Part shown: positions 52,690-64,000 of the stretch, one piece after another
Numbering within the stretch: position 1 is the first letter of the stretch
Layout: the number at the start of each line of letters is the position of its first letter
Assembly: GCF_964340395.1 (NCBI RefSeq)
Contig: NC_135549.1
Span: forward strand, 12,496,342 to 12,560,341
Origin: Glandiceps talaboti
Taxonomy: Eukaryota > Hemichordata > Enteropneusta > Spengelidae
DNA: 64,000 nt
Direction of reading: 5' to 3'
Notes under the pieces: model-generated
Told to the model about the DNA's origin: nothing
Seen by the model: the letters and a program-made list of their open reading frames with translations, nothing else
Databases searched by the model: none
Made by a program: the position numbers and the translations under genes

Positions 52690-52990
52690 CACCGTGAACT
52701 CCAAAACCGCTCTTTTAAAACAGTGAACAGTGAACTTCATAACGCCATTTTACTGTTTGTCACAGTAAACCTTTATAAAAAAAATCACTCTTTCAATTCA
52801 CATTTAACTTTAAAACACGCTTTTTACCATTCAGTGAACTTCAAAAAATCTCATTTAATCATTATGACATTGAACCAAAAATTTCTTTTAACCATTCACA
52901 GTGACCAAACACGCCGTTTTTCTCATTCATAGTGAACCCAAAACGTCCTTTTTTAATAATCACAATGAACCCGCTCTTTTTATCATCAGA
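52690..52990. repeat. Degenerate minisatellite, about 40-bp unit
   Basis: About seven copies of a unit centred on CATTCACAGTGAACYNCAAAA, then CGCTCTTTTTA-type sequence. Copies are strongly diverged. Confidence 0.6.
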
Positions 52991-53099
52991 ATTTCACGTG
53001 ATGGTGAACTTCAGAAATACCGCCAATGGCGTTGTAGCACAACTGTACAGATTTTAAAAATGTTTATCCATTTGGTAGTCCATGCTAACAACTTGTGTT

Positions 53100-54086
53100 C
53101 ATTTGTTGAATGACTATCCAGTTGCCTATCCAACCATGTTGCTATCTTTACGATATATGCTATCAATTGGCTGTTGCTATGGGCGTGGTCTTGTTGCTAG
53201 GCATATTTACATACATTTTTTGAATGCTTATTCATTTGTCTTTCTATTCCTGTTATGTTTGCAATATACGGGATTATTTGGCTGTTGCTATGGGCGTGGT
53301 CTTGTTGCTAGGCAAATTTACATACATTTTTTGAATGTTTATTCAATTGTCTATCAATTCCTGTTGTTATCTTTGTGAAATACACGACCGTTTGGCTGTT
53401 GCTATGGGCGTGGTCATGGTTGCTAGGGTATTTGCATACATTTTTTGAATGTTTACTCATTTGCCTACTAGATGATGTTGTTATTTGACCAAATTATACT
53501 GCCATTTGGTTGTTGCTGAGGGCGTGGTCATGGTCGCTAGGGCCAATTTTCTCAAAATGTTTTGAAGAAAATCTGCAGAATAACACGTTCAGAAACTTCT
53601 CACCAAGTTTCAGACTCTGTGACCAAGTACTTTTGAGATATAAGTTTTTGACCAAAAATGAACATTGTTACACCTAATTTGCATATCACTCATGGAATCA
53701 TTGTATGCTTGATATTTCTTCGTCCATACATCCCTAGATGCATTCCCATTAAATTTCAGCCCAATCTGCTCAGTAGTTTTGAAATTATAGATTTTTAACT
53801 AAAAAGACACATTTTAGCCCTAATTTGCATATCACTGATGGAATCATCACGTCATGAACAAACCTTACTTTACACCCCCTTAACAATGTTTCCACCAAAT
53901 GTTGCACCAATCTGCCCAGTAGTTTCTGAGTTTAAGTTTTTTTGACCAAAAGTCACATTTTTTGACCCAAATCACACACCTGTGATGTGATCATTTTGAT
54001 TTGAACAATTTCCCAACTAGACACCCGAGGTAATGGACCCACCAAATATCATGGCAATCGGTTCAGCGGTTTTTTACTTTAAGTTG

Positions 54087-54174
<88 letters not shown>

Positions 54175-54181
54175 GACAGGC

Positions 54182-54229
<48 letters not shown>

Positions 54230-54245
54230 GCCGGGCGATCCCTAT
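53100..54245. repeat. Multi-module interspersed repeat ending in (CA)n(GACA)n
   Basis: Four direct repeats of about 113 bp share TTGGCTGTTGCTATGGGCGT and GGTCNTGGTTGCTAGG (about 53168, 53278, 53393, 53508). Then follow about four 145-bp modules with CARTCTGCYCAGTAGTTTTGA and CCTAATTTGCATATCACTGA. The end is AATCGGTTCAGCGGTTTT plus (CA)n (54092-54170) and (GACA)n (54171-54230). Confidence 0.8.
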
Positions 54246-54349
54246 AGCACTACTGAACCTCAGTTCAGTTGTGCTAAAAATGCCCTTTTTAACCGAATGA
54301 TTATCGACAGTCAAGGCAAGATGATATACGTTGCTTTGTCTTCGTAATC

Positions 54350-57186
54350 AAGATACATATATCATAGTCCAACTTGAGTCAAATCTATTAATTTTTTTGA
54401 GAGCTTCATAAATCTTCATTATGACAAAAATTGAAATATATCGAGATAACGATCAAGATATGGTCTTAGGAGAAAACCATAACTTAAATTATGACAGGAA
54501 CTCAAGACAAGACGATGCACGATACGGCGTCACACTGACCATCGATTACATTTTGAAGGGCCAGCCTGGGGCTGAATAATGATGGACATATTGCTATATG
54601 TTAGGAGTGGAGTGGAGTACCTCACTATCGCATGTCTTAGGCACAATAAAAACTATTTAAATAGTTCATTCTTTTCACAACTTTCTTGCTATATAATATT
54701 GATTGTTTCACGGTTGTATTAATATTATTAATTATAATACATCTATGGTTGATTCCATACGTGTAGTCAATCAACAAGGGATTCGCTTTGACGAGCGCGG
54801 CAGTATACGTGCACGTCTTTTGCCAGTGTGTGAAATTACTTAGTGATTGCAAAACAGTATTTAACTTTAAAGACCTAAAAACATTGTGTGGTTCTGATTA
54901 AGTTCAAATTTAGGTGGGTTTCCGTTGTTTTCCATATAGTCTCCGTGTTATTGGTTTCTTCTTATCAGATGTACTGTACAGCCATTACAGATTGGAAAAA
55001 CAGTTTTACATTGTCTTTTAAAGGTGGTTTTAGTTTTCGCATCAACTATTTCTCGCGTTCAGGGTCAGCAGTGAAGATTAGATGGGGTCGGGTAACTGGG
55101 ACAAAACAATTGTTTTTAGGTCTTAGTAGCCCTTGGAAACTGAAAAAAAAAGTTGCGGACATTGGCCTTTACAAAATTTGAAATGAATAATACATTTAAA
55201 ACATTTCAAGATTTCAATGAGACTAAAAATAATCTCCAAAGGGGACTTTTGCCAGTATAGTACACGCCGTAACTATACAGTATACAACAATATGCTTGTG
55301 ATGTAATTTATTGCTTCTACAATATTCTGAGTGCCTTCAATGCAGGATATCACCGTGGCTAGTAGCTCTGTAAATCCGGTGATGTAACACTTCACAATTA
55401 AGGAAGAGAAGACTAAGTCTACGAATTTGATCTAGTGAGATATGTAACTTATGTTGTATATTAAAGACTCTCCTGCCCTCTCATCATCTGGATGACATAA
55501 CTGTTAGCTCTAGAAGTAACAAGTGGTTGTGATAGTAAAACTTTACAATTCTTGGCCATAAAATACCACCCCAAAATGTAAGCATAATTTGAAGTGTTAA
55601 TTACAGATAACACCCAATTTACCCTATCGATTCTTTCAGTTTTACACTCGACTCAAACTTGAAACACTTGTGAACAATCACCGCTCTCGACACCTGTGAA
55701 TATTGCCATGTCTACTGGTATACGGTACATTGTATGTTAATGATGTGGTTAACCCCAAGTTGACTTAACACAACCACAGAGGGATTTTCCGACTTTTAGA
55801 CTTTGAACTCTCGTATCGCAGTAAAGGATACTTCGACAGAGTGTGTCAACAATGAATATGCGATTGATGGGACAAAGATAGGCTTGCAGACGATACCGTA
55901 TATGTATCTCGTTTAAACAGTGACGATAACCCTGAAGAAACCCAGTCAAAAGTTTATCGAGACATGCCACGTCAAATCTGCAGACACTACGATAACGTTG
56001 TCTGATGCTACGTATCAGCTATCATTGCTGTCGATAAAAAAAGCAACCACGGCAACAATCAAGAATACCTACCATCACTTAATCGCATAATAGTTGGAGT
56101 GCGGTTTTAAAATACATATGTGAAACAAGCTTAGATTCTCATAGTTTAGATTAGGACTCTTACTGACATGAATACTTTGCTGCTTCTGTTTGTTCTAAAA
56201 TGTCATATTGGAAACTACACTGTTGCACACAGCATGCACCGTGTGTATAGTACTTACCTGTAATAACTGTGAAGCTCGGATTGAGAACTACTATACACTG
56301 GACAGGGCATGTACTGAGAGTACTTAAAAGTGAAGCAAAGATCGACTACTAAACAACTTCTATGGCATCGGTATCGACAATTAAATCAACAAAACTGAGA
56401 TACACGATGCTCTCCGTACTTAAAAAAAATCGGTTCGAGACCATTGCGAGAGGTTCTTATTGTTATATATAGGAAGGGTGTTCATTATATTGCCTTTCGG
56501 TTGTCAAAGTAAAAGACGGTGACATAGAGAGAAAGACAACTACAAGTCAACATATCTAGTGATTAACATATAGACAGGCAGGCTGACAGAGACAGAAATA
56601 TAGACGAGGGTCACCGAAATTTGTTATTTGATTTTTTTTTTTTTTTTTTTTTAAACCGTTTTCTTTAAACTGTATTTTTTTCTGGTTTAATAATGTGATG
56701 TTAGAATAAACCTTTGACAGAGATTCTCGTTAAATTCAGTGACCGTACCACTCTACCTTTAATGTGAAGTAATTAAACGAGTTCTATACCTTTACTTTAT
56801 CTACTACACACCCTTAGTTAAATTGAACTTGCACCATACCCCTAGAAACCACTCTTATGTCGTGTGATTGTGTTAGTTTCTTTAGATTGTGTATAGTATC
56901 CTACGATACCAACAATCACGTATTAGTAATACATGTACAGTTTTTATGCACATACATTTGTATGTACGCAGCCACGGTGGAATCACCCTGTATTAGACTG
57001 ATATATACATAGTTTAGTACATGTAATATAGTATCGACATGAAACAATGTTTACAATATAGCCAAGAGACTTGTCTTGCTGTTACTTTCTCAAGAAACTC
57101 TCCACACCAAGAGCTTCTTGAGATAATACACAAAGACCTGCAGTACCTGAGCTATGTATATTGAATGGTACATTATAGTTTATACG
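54350..57186. other. Intergenic, no gene recognised
   Basis: No convincing exon. A poly(T) run is near 56628-56652. Confidence 0.55.
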
Positions 57187-57638
57187 TTACTACCAAACCA
57201 GAAAGACTATACAATTTCAATTAGGCAGGAAGTTGTTTTTTTTTTACACGACGTTTTTGTTGTCAATTACACAACTAAAATACAGAGACACTGACAGTGC
57301 AAATGAAATGTTACATTTTATCCATTCTCGCAAACCAGAGCTATTGTTTCTTCTTCCAGTAGGGATGGGCTCGTTAAGAACGGTACCGTAAAACGGTCGT
57401 GGTTTGCGACGATGATTTTGTCTCACTGTGAACTATGTGTTTTGAATCGTCTTTGTTTCACCCGAAAGTGATGATTTGCGTTCACAGTGAGATAAAACAT
57501 ATCATTTTCATATGCTTACGCACTATCAGTGTCTGTATTTTCTTGTATGTAATCCGTGACAGAAAACCTTGTGTGAAATGTAAAAAATCATCATGCTGCC
57601 TAATTGAAGTTCTATAGTCACCCTGGTTTGGTAGTAAG
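57187..57638. mobile_element. Imperfect palindrome of about 450 bp
   Basis: TTACTACCAAACCAG at the left pairs with CTGGTTTGGTAGTAA at the right. Homology continues inward over about 150-200 bases per arm with gaps, including TTCAATTAGGCAG, AAAATACAGA and CACTGAYAGTGC. The ORFs on both strands here fall within the arms and are probably not genes. Confidence 0.75.
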
Positions 57639-58194
57639 CGACACTCAGAGAAATGGTTTAAGTACCATACCCCTTCCCCACTCCCGTATGCTTACATCGG
57701 TGAGGTATAATAAGCTATAGGAAGATACACATAAGCACTTGTAATGTCCTAAATCAGTCCTATTTCACCACCAAGTTTATTCTTTCATACACGAGTCTAG
57801 TCCTGTTGTGTTATGTCATTGTTTATCAGTATTAACAATATATCGATCGCTGTGATAGATAAAGCATATTGAAAGGAAAATATTGCCATACCTACATTAA
57901 AAATACCCCTATTAAGTTTTGACGAATGCTGTTGTTGTCTTTGCGGTTAGTTTAGCGTGAAATCATGCCACTGGGTTACTTTGAATGGTACGGAAGTGTC
58001 AAGTAACTCATTGAGATCTGGAGAGTTTTAACCTTCAAAAGCTTACAACGCACTCATCAGTCACTCGGGGACGCATTGTATGCAAAACATCCAGGGTTGC
58101 CAGTTCGCAAATCAAATGCCCCAGGGTCGCCATATCTCAGTTTGTGGTTTTGCAGCTGATGTGTTCTGGTGTGCTTATAGCATATAGGGGTTTC

Positions 58195-58968
58195 CTAAGC
58201 AACTTTGCAGGCAGTGTCCACCGCTCTGGTTGACGTACGACCAAAACACTTAGACATACTTCGCTTTGTTTCATGTTTTATTACTTCCATTATTTTATCT
58301 ACTTGTGGCTGGCTAGCAGTAGTAAAACAAAAAGAGCGATAAACTCTGAAACTATTTGGCTCTGGCTTTCTGACAATACACGTATAAGAGTCAGTGTACC
58401 TACATTGTACATGTATATCTTGGGTTGTAGATAGAGAACAATATATCCATTGCAGCGGTGAAGCCAAATTATGACCACCTTACAACCATATGTGCGTGTC
58501 AAATTATGATTATTACTCAATTTGATTACGATCAGCGGAAATGAAAAAAAATTACAAAAATATTTATTTTTTGATAACCATTTATTAATGTACAAATGAT
58601 TACGCAATAATAGCCCTTTAGAAAGAAACATGAAATACATATCTAAAACAAACGTATTATACATTTCGACATTATCGAGCGAGTGATGCGAATATTTGCG
58701 GAGATTTGTGTGTTTAATGTACATGCGAGTAAGTTTGTTTAATATGGGTCGCGATGTGACTCATCCAAATGTATTGTATATTTTATGCAAGGGTCTGGAA
58801 GTCTGGATACCAACAAGTTAATCTTAAGTAGTGATAAGATATCGGATTAGCTTGGTGACACGCCACGTGGTTAGATGATGGTTCAATGCGTGGCGGGATT
58901 ATGTCAGCAGAGGTCCTCCTATTCATATACCTGCACTTAAAGTTACCTTCGATGAACTTGTCGGCCAT
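58195..58968 (-). CDS. Candidate two-exon micro-gene, 51 residues
   Basis: Exon 58968-58931 starts MADKFIEGNFKC in good context (AACATGG) with donor CAG|GTATAT. Exon 58312-58195 follows a pyrimidine-rich acceptor (TGTTTTACTACTGCTAG) and continues in frame as SQPQVDKIMEVIKHETKR to CKVA and TAG. Splice sites and phase fit, but I do not recognise the product and no poly(A) signal is obvious. It could be chance. Confidence 0.22.
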
Positions 58969-59093
58969 GTTTTCTGTTTACTGTGGATACCGTTAAATGT
59001 AAATGAATAGCTTCATGTAATAAGGCCATTGCAATGCATTATTTTACCAATAGCTTAGGATGAATGCTACAAGTAAAGGTATACCAATAATCA

Positions 59094-59216
59094 CCACCAT
59101 CATTAACACAGTCCTCCTCCTCCTCCCCCCCCTTCCTCCCCCTCATCATCACCACCACCACAATCGCCATCGCCACCACCACCACAATCGCCATCGCCGC
59201 CGCCGCCACCACCACC

Positions 59217-59247
<31 letters not shown>

Positions 59248-59350
59248 GCACCACCGTCGTCGTCGTCGTCGTCGTCGTCATCATCATCATCATCATATCC
59301 ATATCATCATCATCATCATCATCATCATCATCGTTACCATCGTTACCATC
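59094..59350. repeat. (CCA)/(TCG)/(TCA)n trinucleotide repeat
   Basis: Compound trinucleotide tract; the His/Arg-rich ORF is an artefact. Confidence 0.96.
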
Positions 59351-60710
59351 GTTACCATCATTGGTATTACTATTTCCTCATTAACTCAAAGACTCCCATA
59401 CTTTACCCTTATGAAGGTTTGCTTTCAATCCGGGCTTTCCATACGCCCTATTTTTGCCATTGCATTATTTCATACCTGCAATTAATTGCTCGCGCATCAC
59501 AATGACTGTGAATGAAGGGCGTACACATATCGTGTGCTAGGAATGCCTGGCTTCCAAATTTGCTAGAAAAGCAGTTGTCGGCAAATTTTACAACCAGACA
59601 ATGGTAAATGGAAACCTTCTATAAACCAACCCGATCGTAAACAACAAATCAAAGGATGAAAAGATGACGTGTGAGTGTCCTTGACCGTCTATGTTCAAAT
59701 TCAACATTAAAAAAAACCCCGTGTCCTGCATGCAATGGCAATGATTGGTATGTATACAGAAAGCAAAGTTTATTCACCCTACAGGTTGAACCAGTGAGCA
59801 AGTGTCTCAAATTGAAAATAAAAATATATGTACTGTACATACTTGGCTTCTGATTTTGTCCTAGCTCATGAGTTACCAATGGTTCTATTGTATCTTGACA
59901 AAGTACGGAGTTGTCGGAAACACATTTTTTCAATAGTTCAGACGTACAGTAGTCATAAGAAGGCTCTTAGGTCTACATTTTCCCCATGTTTTTGTACATA
60001 TATTTTGAAGCAGAGGTCCCATACCCAGTTTGTCTCTGATCATGCCGATCGACAATTCACTGACCTTTAAACATATATTGTAATAATGTTTGTCTCATTT
60101 GTTTGTTTGACTACACTTTACAAGTGAAAATGCACTTACCATTGTTCCCCAAGTCTTGTTTGAAACAATGGCTGCGTTCAAACACAGGCACAACAAACAA
60201 ACAATACAAGTTCAATGTAAGGACAACAACGGATATTCAAGGTTATAGATGTCATATACAATTATAATTCAAAATGGGACAAGATTCAAACTACTGAACG
60301 ATACAGAATTACATGTAATCAAAGCAGGAAGAATATATAGCCGAGCCACGACACCATGTTAGTTTCAGTAGTGCTAAGAAACGATGTCCAACAAACGGAG
60401 TAAATACTGTACTGTCCTCGTTACTCAATTTCCAAGGCCGCTTTGTATCGATCGATCGATTGGAGCACTGCAACACTCTCCTCCTGCTATGGCTGGGTCT
60501 ACGTCAAATTCCAGAACAGCAAGGATTCTCCATGGTTCTCAAAGGGCAGCGCCCGGTCACTTCGGTAAAAATAATTTATGGCTGTTATTTGAAGGTTAAG
60601 CAATAACAGTACATGTAGTTCCAATGTCGAACAGGTTTGTACATATATGACTAAAGTATACGGACCTCGGCTAGGTATTTGTTGCGGGTTTTCTCAACTT
60701 GTCGAATAAC

Positions 60711-61345
60711 ATCAGAAAGTGAATACAATCAGTTCGACATTTTCACGTCATACATTATTGAATGTGCTTATATGTGCTTGAGCTGTTGTGGAAATCCCAA
60801 CAAAACGAATAACAGAAAAATATTTAATAAAACAAATGAATGCCATATCAATAGTAATATAAAAGAACTGCCTAAGTTTATAGTTTGAATAATTTTAGTC
60901 ACTCTCGTCAATGAGGTGTTTGTATTTTACATGTAGTTTCCGATGAGAAGCCTAATAACATCCATCTTTATAAGATTTCTCTCCATCACAGACAGTTTGT
61001 ACACGTCAATGTCTCAAATATAGGGTTTAATGTAAACGAACAAATTTCACTCCATGCTTTTATACTTATAGGACAGTCCCTGACTCAAAGTCTGACAGAG
61101 ATTACAAATTAATTACACGCACTTTTGTGTTTGTTGTATATGTAATAAACAAAACGAAAGAAGCCATGTGATGGCGCTATTCCTAACTACTTGTAAAGTA
61201 CAGTTACCAGCCTCCTCTCACCCGACGTAGGAGGGTTGACTGATGTGTGAGGGCGCTCCGTCACGGCGTATCTACAGACTACTTCTCATCATAAGATCAG
61301 AAAGTGAACACAATCAGTTTGACATTTTCACTGCATACATTATTG
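60711..61345. repeat. Pair of 52-base direct repeats 580 bases apart
   Basis: ATCAGAAAGTGAAYACAATC, then AGTTYGACATTTTCAC and CATACATTATTGAAT, occur at 60711-60763 and 61292-61345. Confidence 0.75.
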
Positions 61346-61659
61346 AATTCTAGCTATAATATCACTGCACTAATCAGTGGTCATGCATTTTATAGATACG
61401 TCACAATATATACATAGTGATTTTTATATGAGAGCATATGCGTAGCTAGCACCTGACCAAGTACCACAGTACCACACCATGTCGTAATTTCTTTTCTATA
61501 CATTATCGTCGTCTCCACGGTTTTCACAGACCACAGCTTTCGCAGCTTTCAAATATCAGAAGGTCTCTCTACTATGTCACTGAAAACGAAGAGCAATGAA
61601 CGAATTACTTTTTCAGAGAACAAGTATTGTATGCATGTGCATGTACGCATGGCTAGTTG

Positions 61660-61757
61660 TCTGTCTGTCTGTCTGTCTGTCTGCATGCCTGTCTGTCTGT
61701 CTGTCTGCATGTCTGCCTGCCTGCCTGCCTGTCTGCCTGTCTGTCTGTCTGCCTGCC

Positions 61758-61838
<81 letters not shown>

Positions 61839-61850
61839 GTCTGTTTGGAT
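61660..61850. repeat. (GTCT)n microsatellite
   Basis: GTCT/GCCT tetranucleotide run; three overlapping cysteine-rich ORFs are artefacts. Confidence 0.97.
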
Positions 61851-61944
61851 CTGTGCGTGTATAGATTGAAATACAGATTTTAATTTGTGTGGTCCTAAGA
61901 ACTTTCGGCTTGTCAATTAGTTATAGTAATAATTACGTGTCTAC

Positions 61945-62182
61945 CTTCTTCGTAGTCGGGTACCACACTCATGTCTTTCAAATCTTGCAATTCTGAACGA
62001 AGTTTCTTCATTTGCTTCTTTCGTTGGGAATTCTTATGTCTAAATGATCTTATAGCCAGTATTAGGACTAGCACAACAAGTAGTAATAACACACTGACAG
62101 CAATTAATAAAATAATCCCGATATTTACATTATTTTCATACTTTAGGAGACCCATGTAAATTTGGATGTTACCATGGTAAAT
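61945..62182 (-). CDS. Second receptor, TM exon
   Basis: 238 bases, phase 0 in, 1 out. It encodes IYHGNIQIYMGLLKYENN, a Leu/Val/Ile helix of about 25 residues, then basic residues and VVPDYEE before donor GTAGAC. Confidence 0.9.
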
Positions 62183-64000
62183 CTGAAATTGACCACAGAA
62201 ATAGACGGCATGGTAAACATGAAAGTGGCAAACTAACTACGTTGGAGAAACAACTTGTCAAGGCCAAAGCCATATGGCTACATGTAATAATACTATGACA
62301 CGGATTTAAAGGAGCAGTGGACATTAATCGACATAAATGGTTGATTCTACTCCTTCACCTTACCCCGCGATTTGGATTAATGGATTACGAAAACAGATTT
62401 GAGATTTTTGTCCAAAATTACTACACATATTAAGAAGTGTTTCGTCGAATGTGTCCCAAATGACTATGATACACACTTTTGTTAGCAATACATCAACATA
62501 TTTTTATACCATCTTTTGATCAGAAATGGTTAATCGGATGATATTGTGTAATAATATGTTTCGTTTCTGTTATTTTGTGACATGGAAACACAGAACAATG
62601 TATGATCGATAGCAAGCCTCTATCAACAATTACCATAACTTGAATTCCACTGTCAGTTCCGCCCTGTGGTGGCGTCGTTGGTGGGTCACATTTTAGCTGT
62701 TTTAAATCTAATGACACAATTCGGCATCTTTCGTTACCGATCATTACATTGACATCCTCTTTGCCAGAAGCTAGGTTAAGGTTGTCACCCTGTAAAGCAA
62801 GATGTATGTATGTTTGATTGGATTATGTTACTATGGTATTATACTAAATATTTATCAACACTCATGCAAATCACGCTTTTGAATATCCGCTAAGACATAG
62901 TATGACCGTATCGCATTCGTTCAAGTCGACAAGTACAACCTAGAAATAAACTTCAAAAGTAAATTAAATATTAAGTAAACGTCATCAACCGTGAAACATT
63001 GCGTATACATGTATAAGCCCACATTTGAGCCTCGTACGGTTTCTGTTTTGTCCACTCCTCGCGCAGAAGACCTTTTAGGGGAACTTTCAAGGGTTATTTT
63101 TGTTTGCATACAACCCCCGGACATCATATCAAAAAATGGCCTATTTTGTGCCCCTGAATGAAATGTAATTGCATTCATATTTTGGGCCGCTACGTTGCCC
63201 ATATTATGCAGAACATAAAATTACAAGAATGTCTTTGCAATTCATTATACAATACATCTCTCGTTTAGTTTGTCAAAATATCCACTCCTTCACCCACCAT
63301 TCATTCCATCCATCAATCTGAACATCCATCCAGCCATCACCCTATCATACACATCATAAGTGAATAGTCGGTAAATAAAGTCAACTTCAAGGCGTTTATA
63401 AAAAAGAATTTAAAAAAAACTAAGTAACTTACAGAGATGTTGAGTTGGCCGGCACCGTTGTACGTGTAAATGTTCTTATTGAATGGAGTGTAAGATGGGT
63501 TTGGAAAATAAAGAAACGAATCATCCATATAAATAGTTTGAATAACACCGTCCAATACAAATCCATAGTCTAACCTTTGACCTCCGACTGTGGGCTTGAT
63601 TCCACTAGATGTGACGTCAGGTGAGGAACACAGCATTTCAGTAGAATTGAGAACTTTACAGAGCTGAGAATAAAACAAATACGAAGACAGAAAATTACAG
63701 AGGTTAACAAAAGACAAACAGACAGAAAATTACACAGAGTTGAGAATAAAACACATGCAAACTTAGAAATTCCGTTTAATAGTGTACTAGTGTGTATGCG
63801 CTTCAAATATTTCCCATGCTTCGCACACACCTGGCTACCATTGTATATGCAAGACTACTAGTATAACAGTTGCGTCCCATTAGTACATTCTCGCGAGCCA
63901 GAATTTTTCCCCGGCTGACGCAACGAAAAATAAGCTGATAAGACTTGCCGTAGAGGGCGGTGATGTATGACGATACATTATCAGATAAGAGTCACTTACT
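61945..64000 (-). CDS. Second plexin/MET-type receptor, ectodomain and TM part (partial)
   Basis: Three minus-strand exons (63663-63433, 62789-62634, 62182-61945) encode a last IPT region, the membrane-proximal strand and one TM helix. The upstream exon ends exactly at the window edge (donor at 63998-63999). Exon phases (0-0, 0-0, 0-1) and lengths match the MET-like gene exons i, j, k. Sequence: CKVLNSTEMLC, DYGFVLDGV and FLYFPNPSY are plexin-A-like; GDNLNLASGKEDV and LKCDPPTTPPQG are plexin-B-like. After the helix come RSFRHKNSQRKKQMKK and LRSELQDLKD, like the start of the plexin juxtamembrane coiled coil and also MET KQIKDLGSEL. Whether a kinase or GAP domain follows is undecided, because no downstream exon was found. 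Confidence 0.85.
62634..62789 (-). CDS. Second receptor, plexin-B-like IPT exon
   Basis: 156 bases, phase 0 in and out. It encodes GDNLNLASGKEDVNVMIGNE and on to GIQVM. Acceptor TTTACAG, donor GTAATT. Confidence 0.9.
63433..63663 (-). CDS. Second receptor, IPT exon
   Basis: 231 bases, phase 0 in and out. It encodes LCKVLNSTEMLCSSPDV through GAGQLNIS. Acceptor TTTTATTCTCAG, donor GTAAGT. Confidence 0.9.
63657..63757 (-). repeat. Duplicated acceptor region of the second receptor IPT exon
   Basis: On the minus strand TTTTATTCTCAG|CTCTGT (true acceptor) is preceded by a copy TTTTATTCTCAACTCTGT about 76 bases upstream. A GACAGAAAATTACA motif (+ strand) is also doubled (63686, 63721). The upstream copy has AA instead of AG. 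Confidence 0.8.

Larger units (their letters stand above)
57639..61944. other. Region downstream of the second receptor TM exon
   Basis: Expected location of the receptor's cytoplasmic exons on the minus strand. I found no HRD, DFG, WSxG or plexin GAP motif. It holds CCA/TCA repeats (59094-59350), (GTCT)n (61660-61850), a 52-base direct repeat (60711-60763, 61292-61345), and the candidate micro-gene below. Confidence 0.5.

Noticed and set aside
52285-52932. 215-codon + strand ORF
   Set aside because: A CCA microsatellite followed by a degenerate 40-bp minisatellite; no domain or splice context.
57244-57426. Minus-strand ORF in a CpG-richer patch
   Set aside because: Falls inside the long palindrome 57187-57638.
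60384-60599. 71-codon + ORF with SPPAMAGSTSNSRTARIL and a possible donor near 60564
   Set aside because: No recognisable domain, no partner exon seen; too weak to annotate.
62921-63202. 93-codon minus ORF between two receptor exons
   Set aside because: Lies in an intron; the exons on both sides join in phase without it, as in the first receptor.

Overview
The window is metazoan nuclear DNA. It is AT-rich, with many short exons joined by GT-AG introns, abundant microsatellites and several small palindromic DNA-transposon families. Gene content (MET-family receptor kinase, CTHRC1, SLC16 transporter) and repeat texture suggest a marine invertebrate, either an invertebrate deuterostome or a lophotrochozoan. 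I cannot narrow it further from sequence alone. Nothing bacterial or archaeal is present.

Layout. (1) 1-15335, + strand: the 3' part of a receptor tyrosine kinase gene, 18 exons, 883 residues to the stop. The kinase is clearly MET-family, but the ectodomain reads like a plexin, including the plexin-type segment before the PSI domain and plexin-like IPT repeats. (2) 15336-20243: its 3' end, then repeats, including a TIR-bounded element at 18067-19700 that carries a nested palindromic MITE with a readable empty site. (3) 20244-24123, + strand: a complete 4-exon CTHRC1 gene (secreted collagen-repeat protein, 233 residues). (4) 28032-37188, - strand: a complete 6-exon SLC16/monocarboxylate-type transporter (633 residues). 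Its predicted poly(A) signal lies within about 40 bases of that of CTHRC1. (5) 37189-61944: about 25 kb with no gene I can identify with confidence. It holds microsatellites, a 2.8-kb TIR element with an acidic ORF, inverted repeats, a multi-module repeat and one candidate two-exon micro-gene. (6) 61945-64000, - strand: three exons of a second plexin/MET-type receptor whose exon phases match those of the first gene; it continues beyond the right edge. The two receptor genes point toward each other.

The most interesting signals are the plexin-type ectodomain on a MET kinase, the convergent paralogue whose cytoplasmic exons I could not find, and a recurring pattern of tandem duplication at exon edges. 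That pattern includes a minisatellite of roughly 35 units in which every unit repeats an exon end plus its GTAAGT donor, a decayed copy of half the PSI exon in the next intron, a short array of donor copies after CTHRC1 exon 1, and a duplicated acceptor whose AG is now AA in the second receptor. Exon boundaries come from reading frames, phases and splice consensus, without transcript support.
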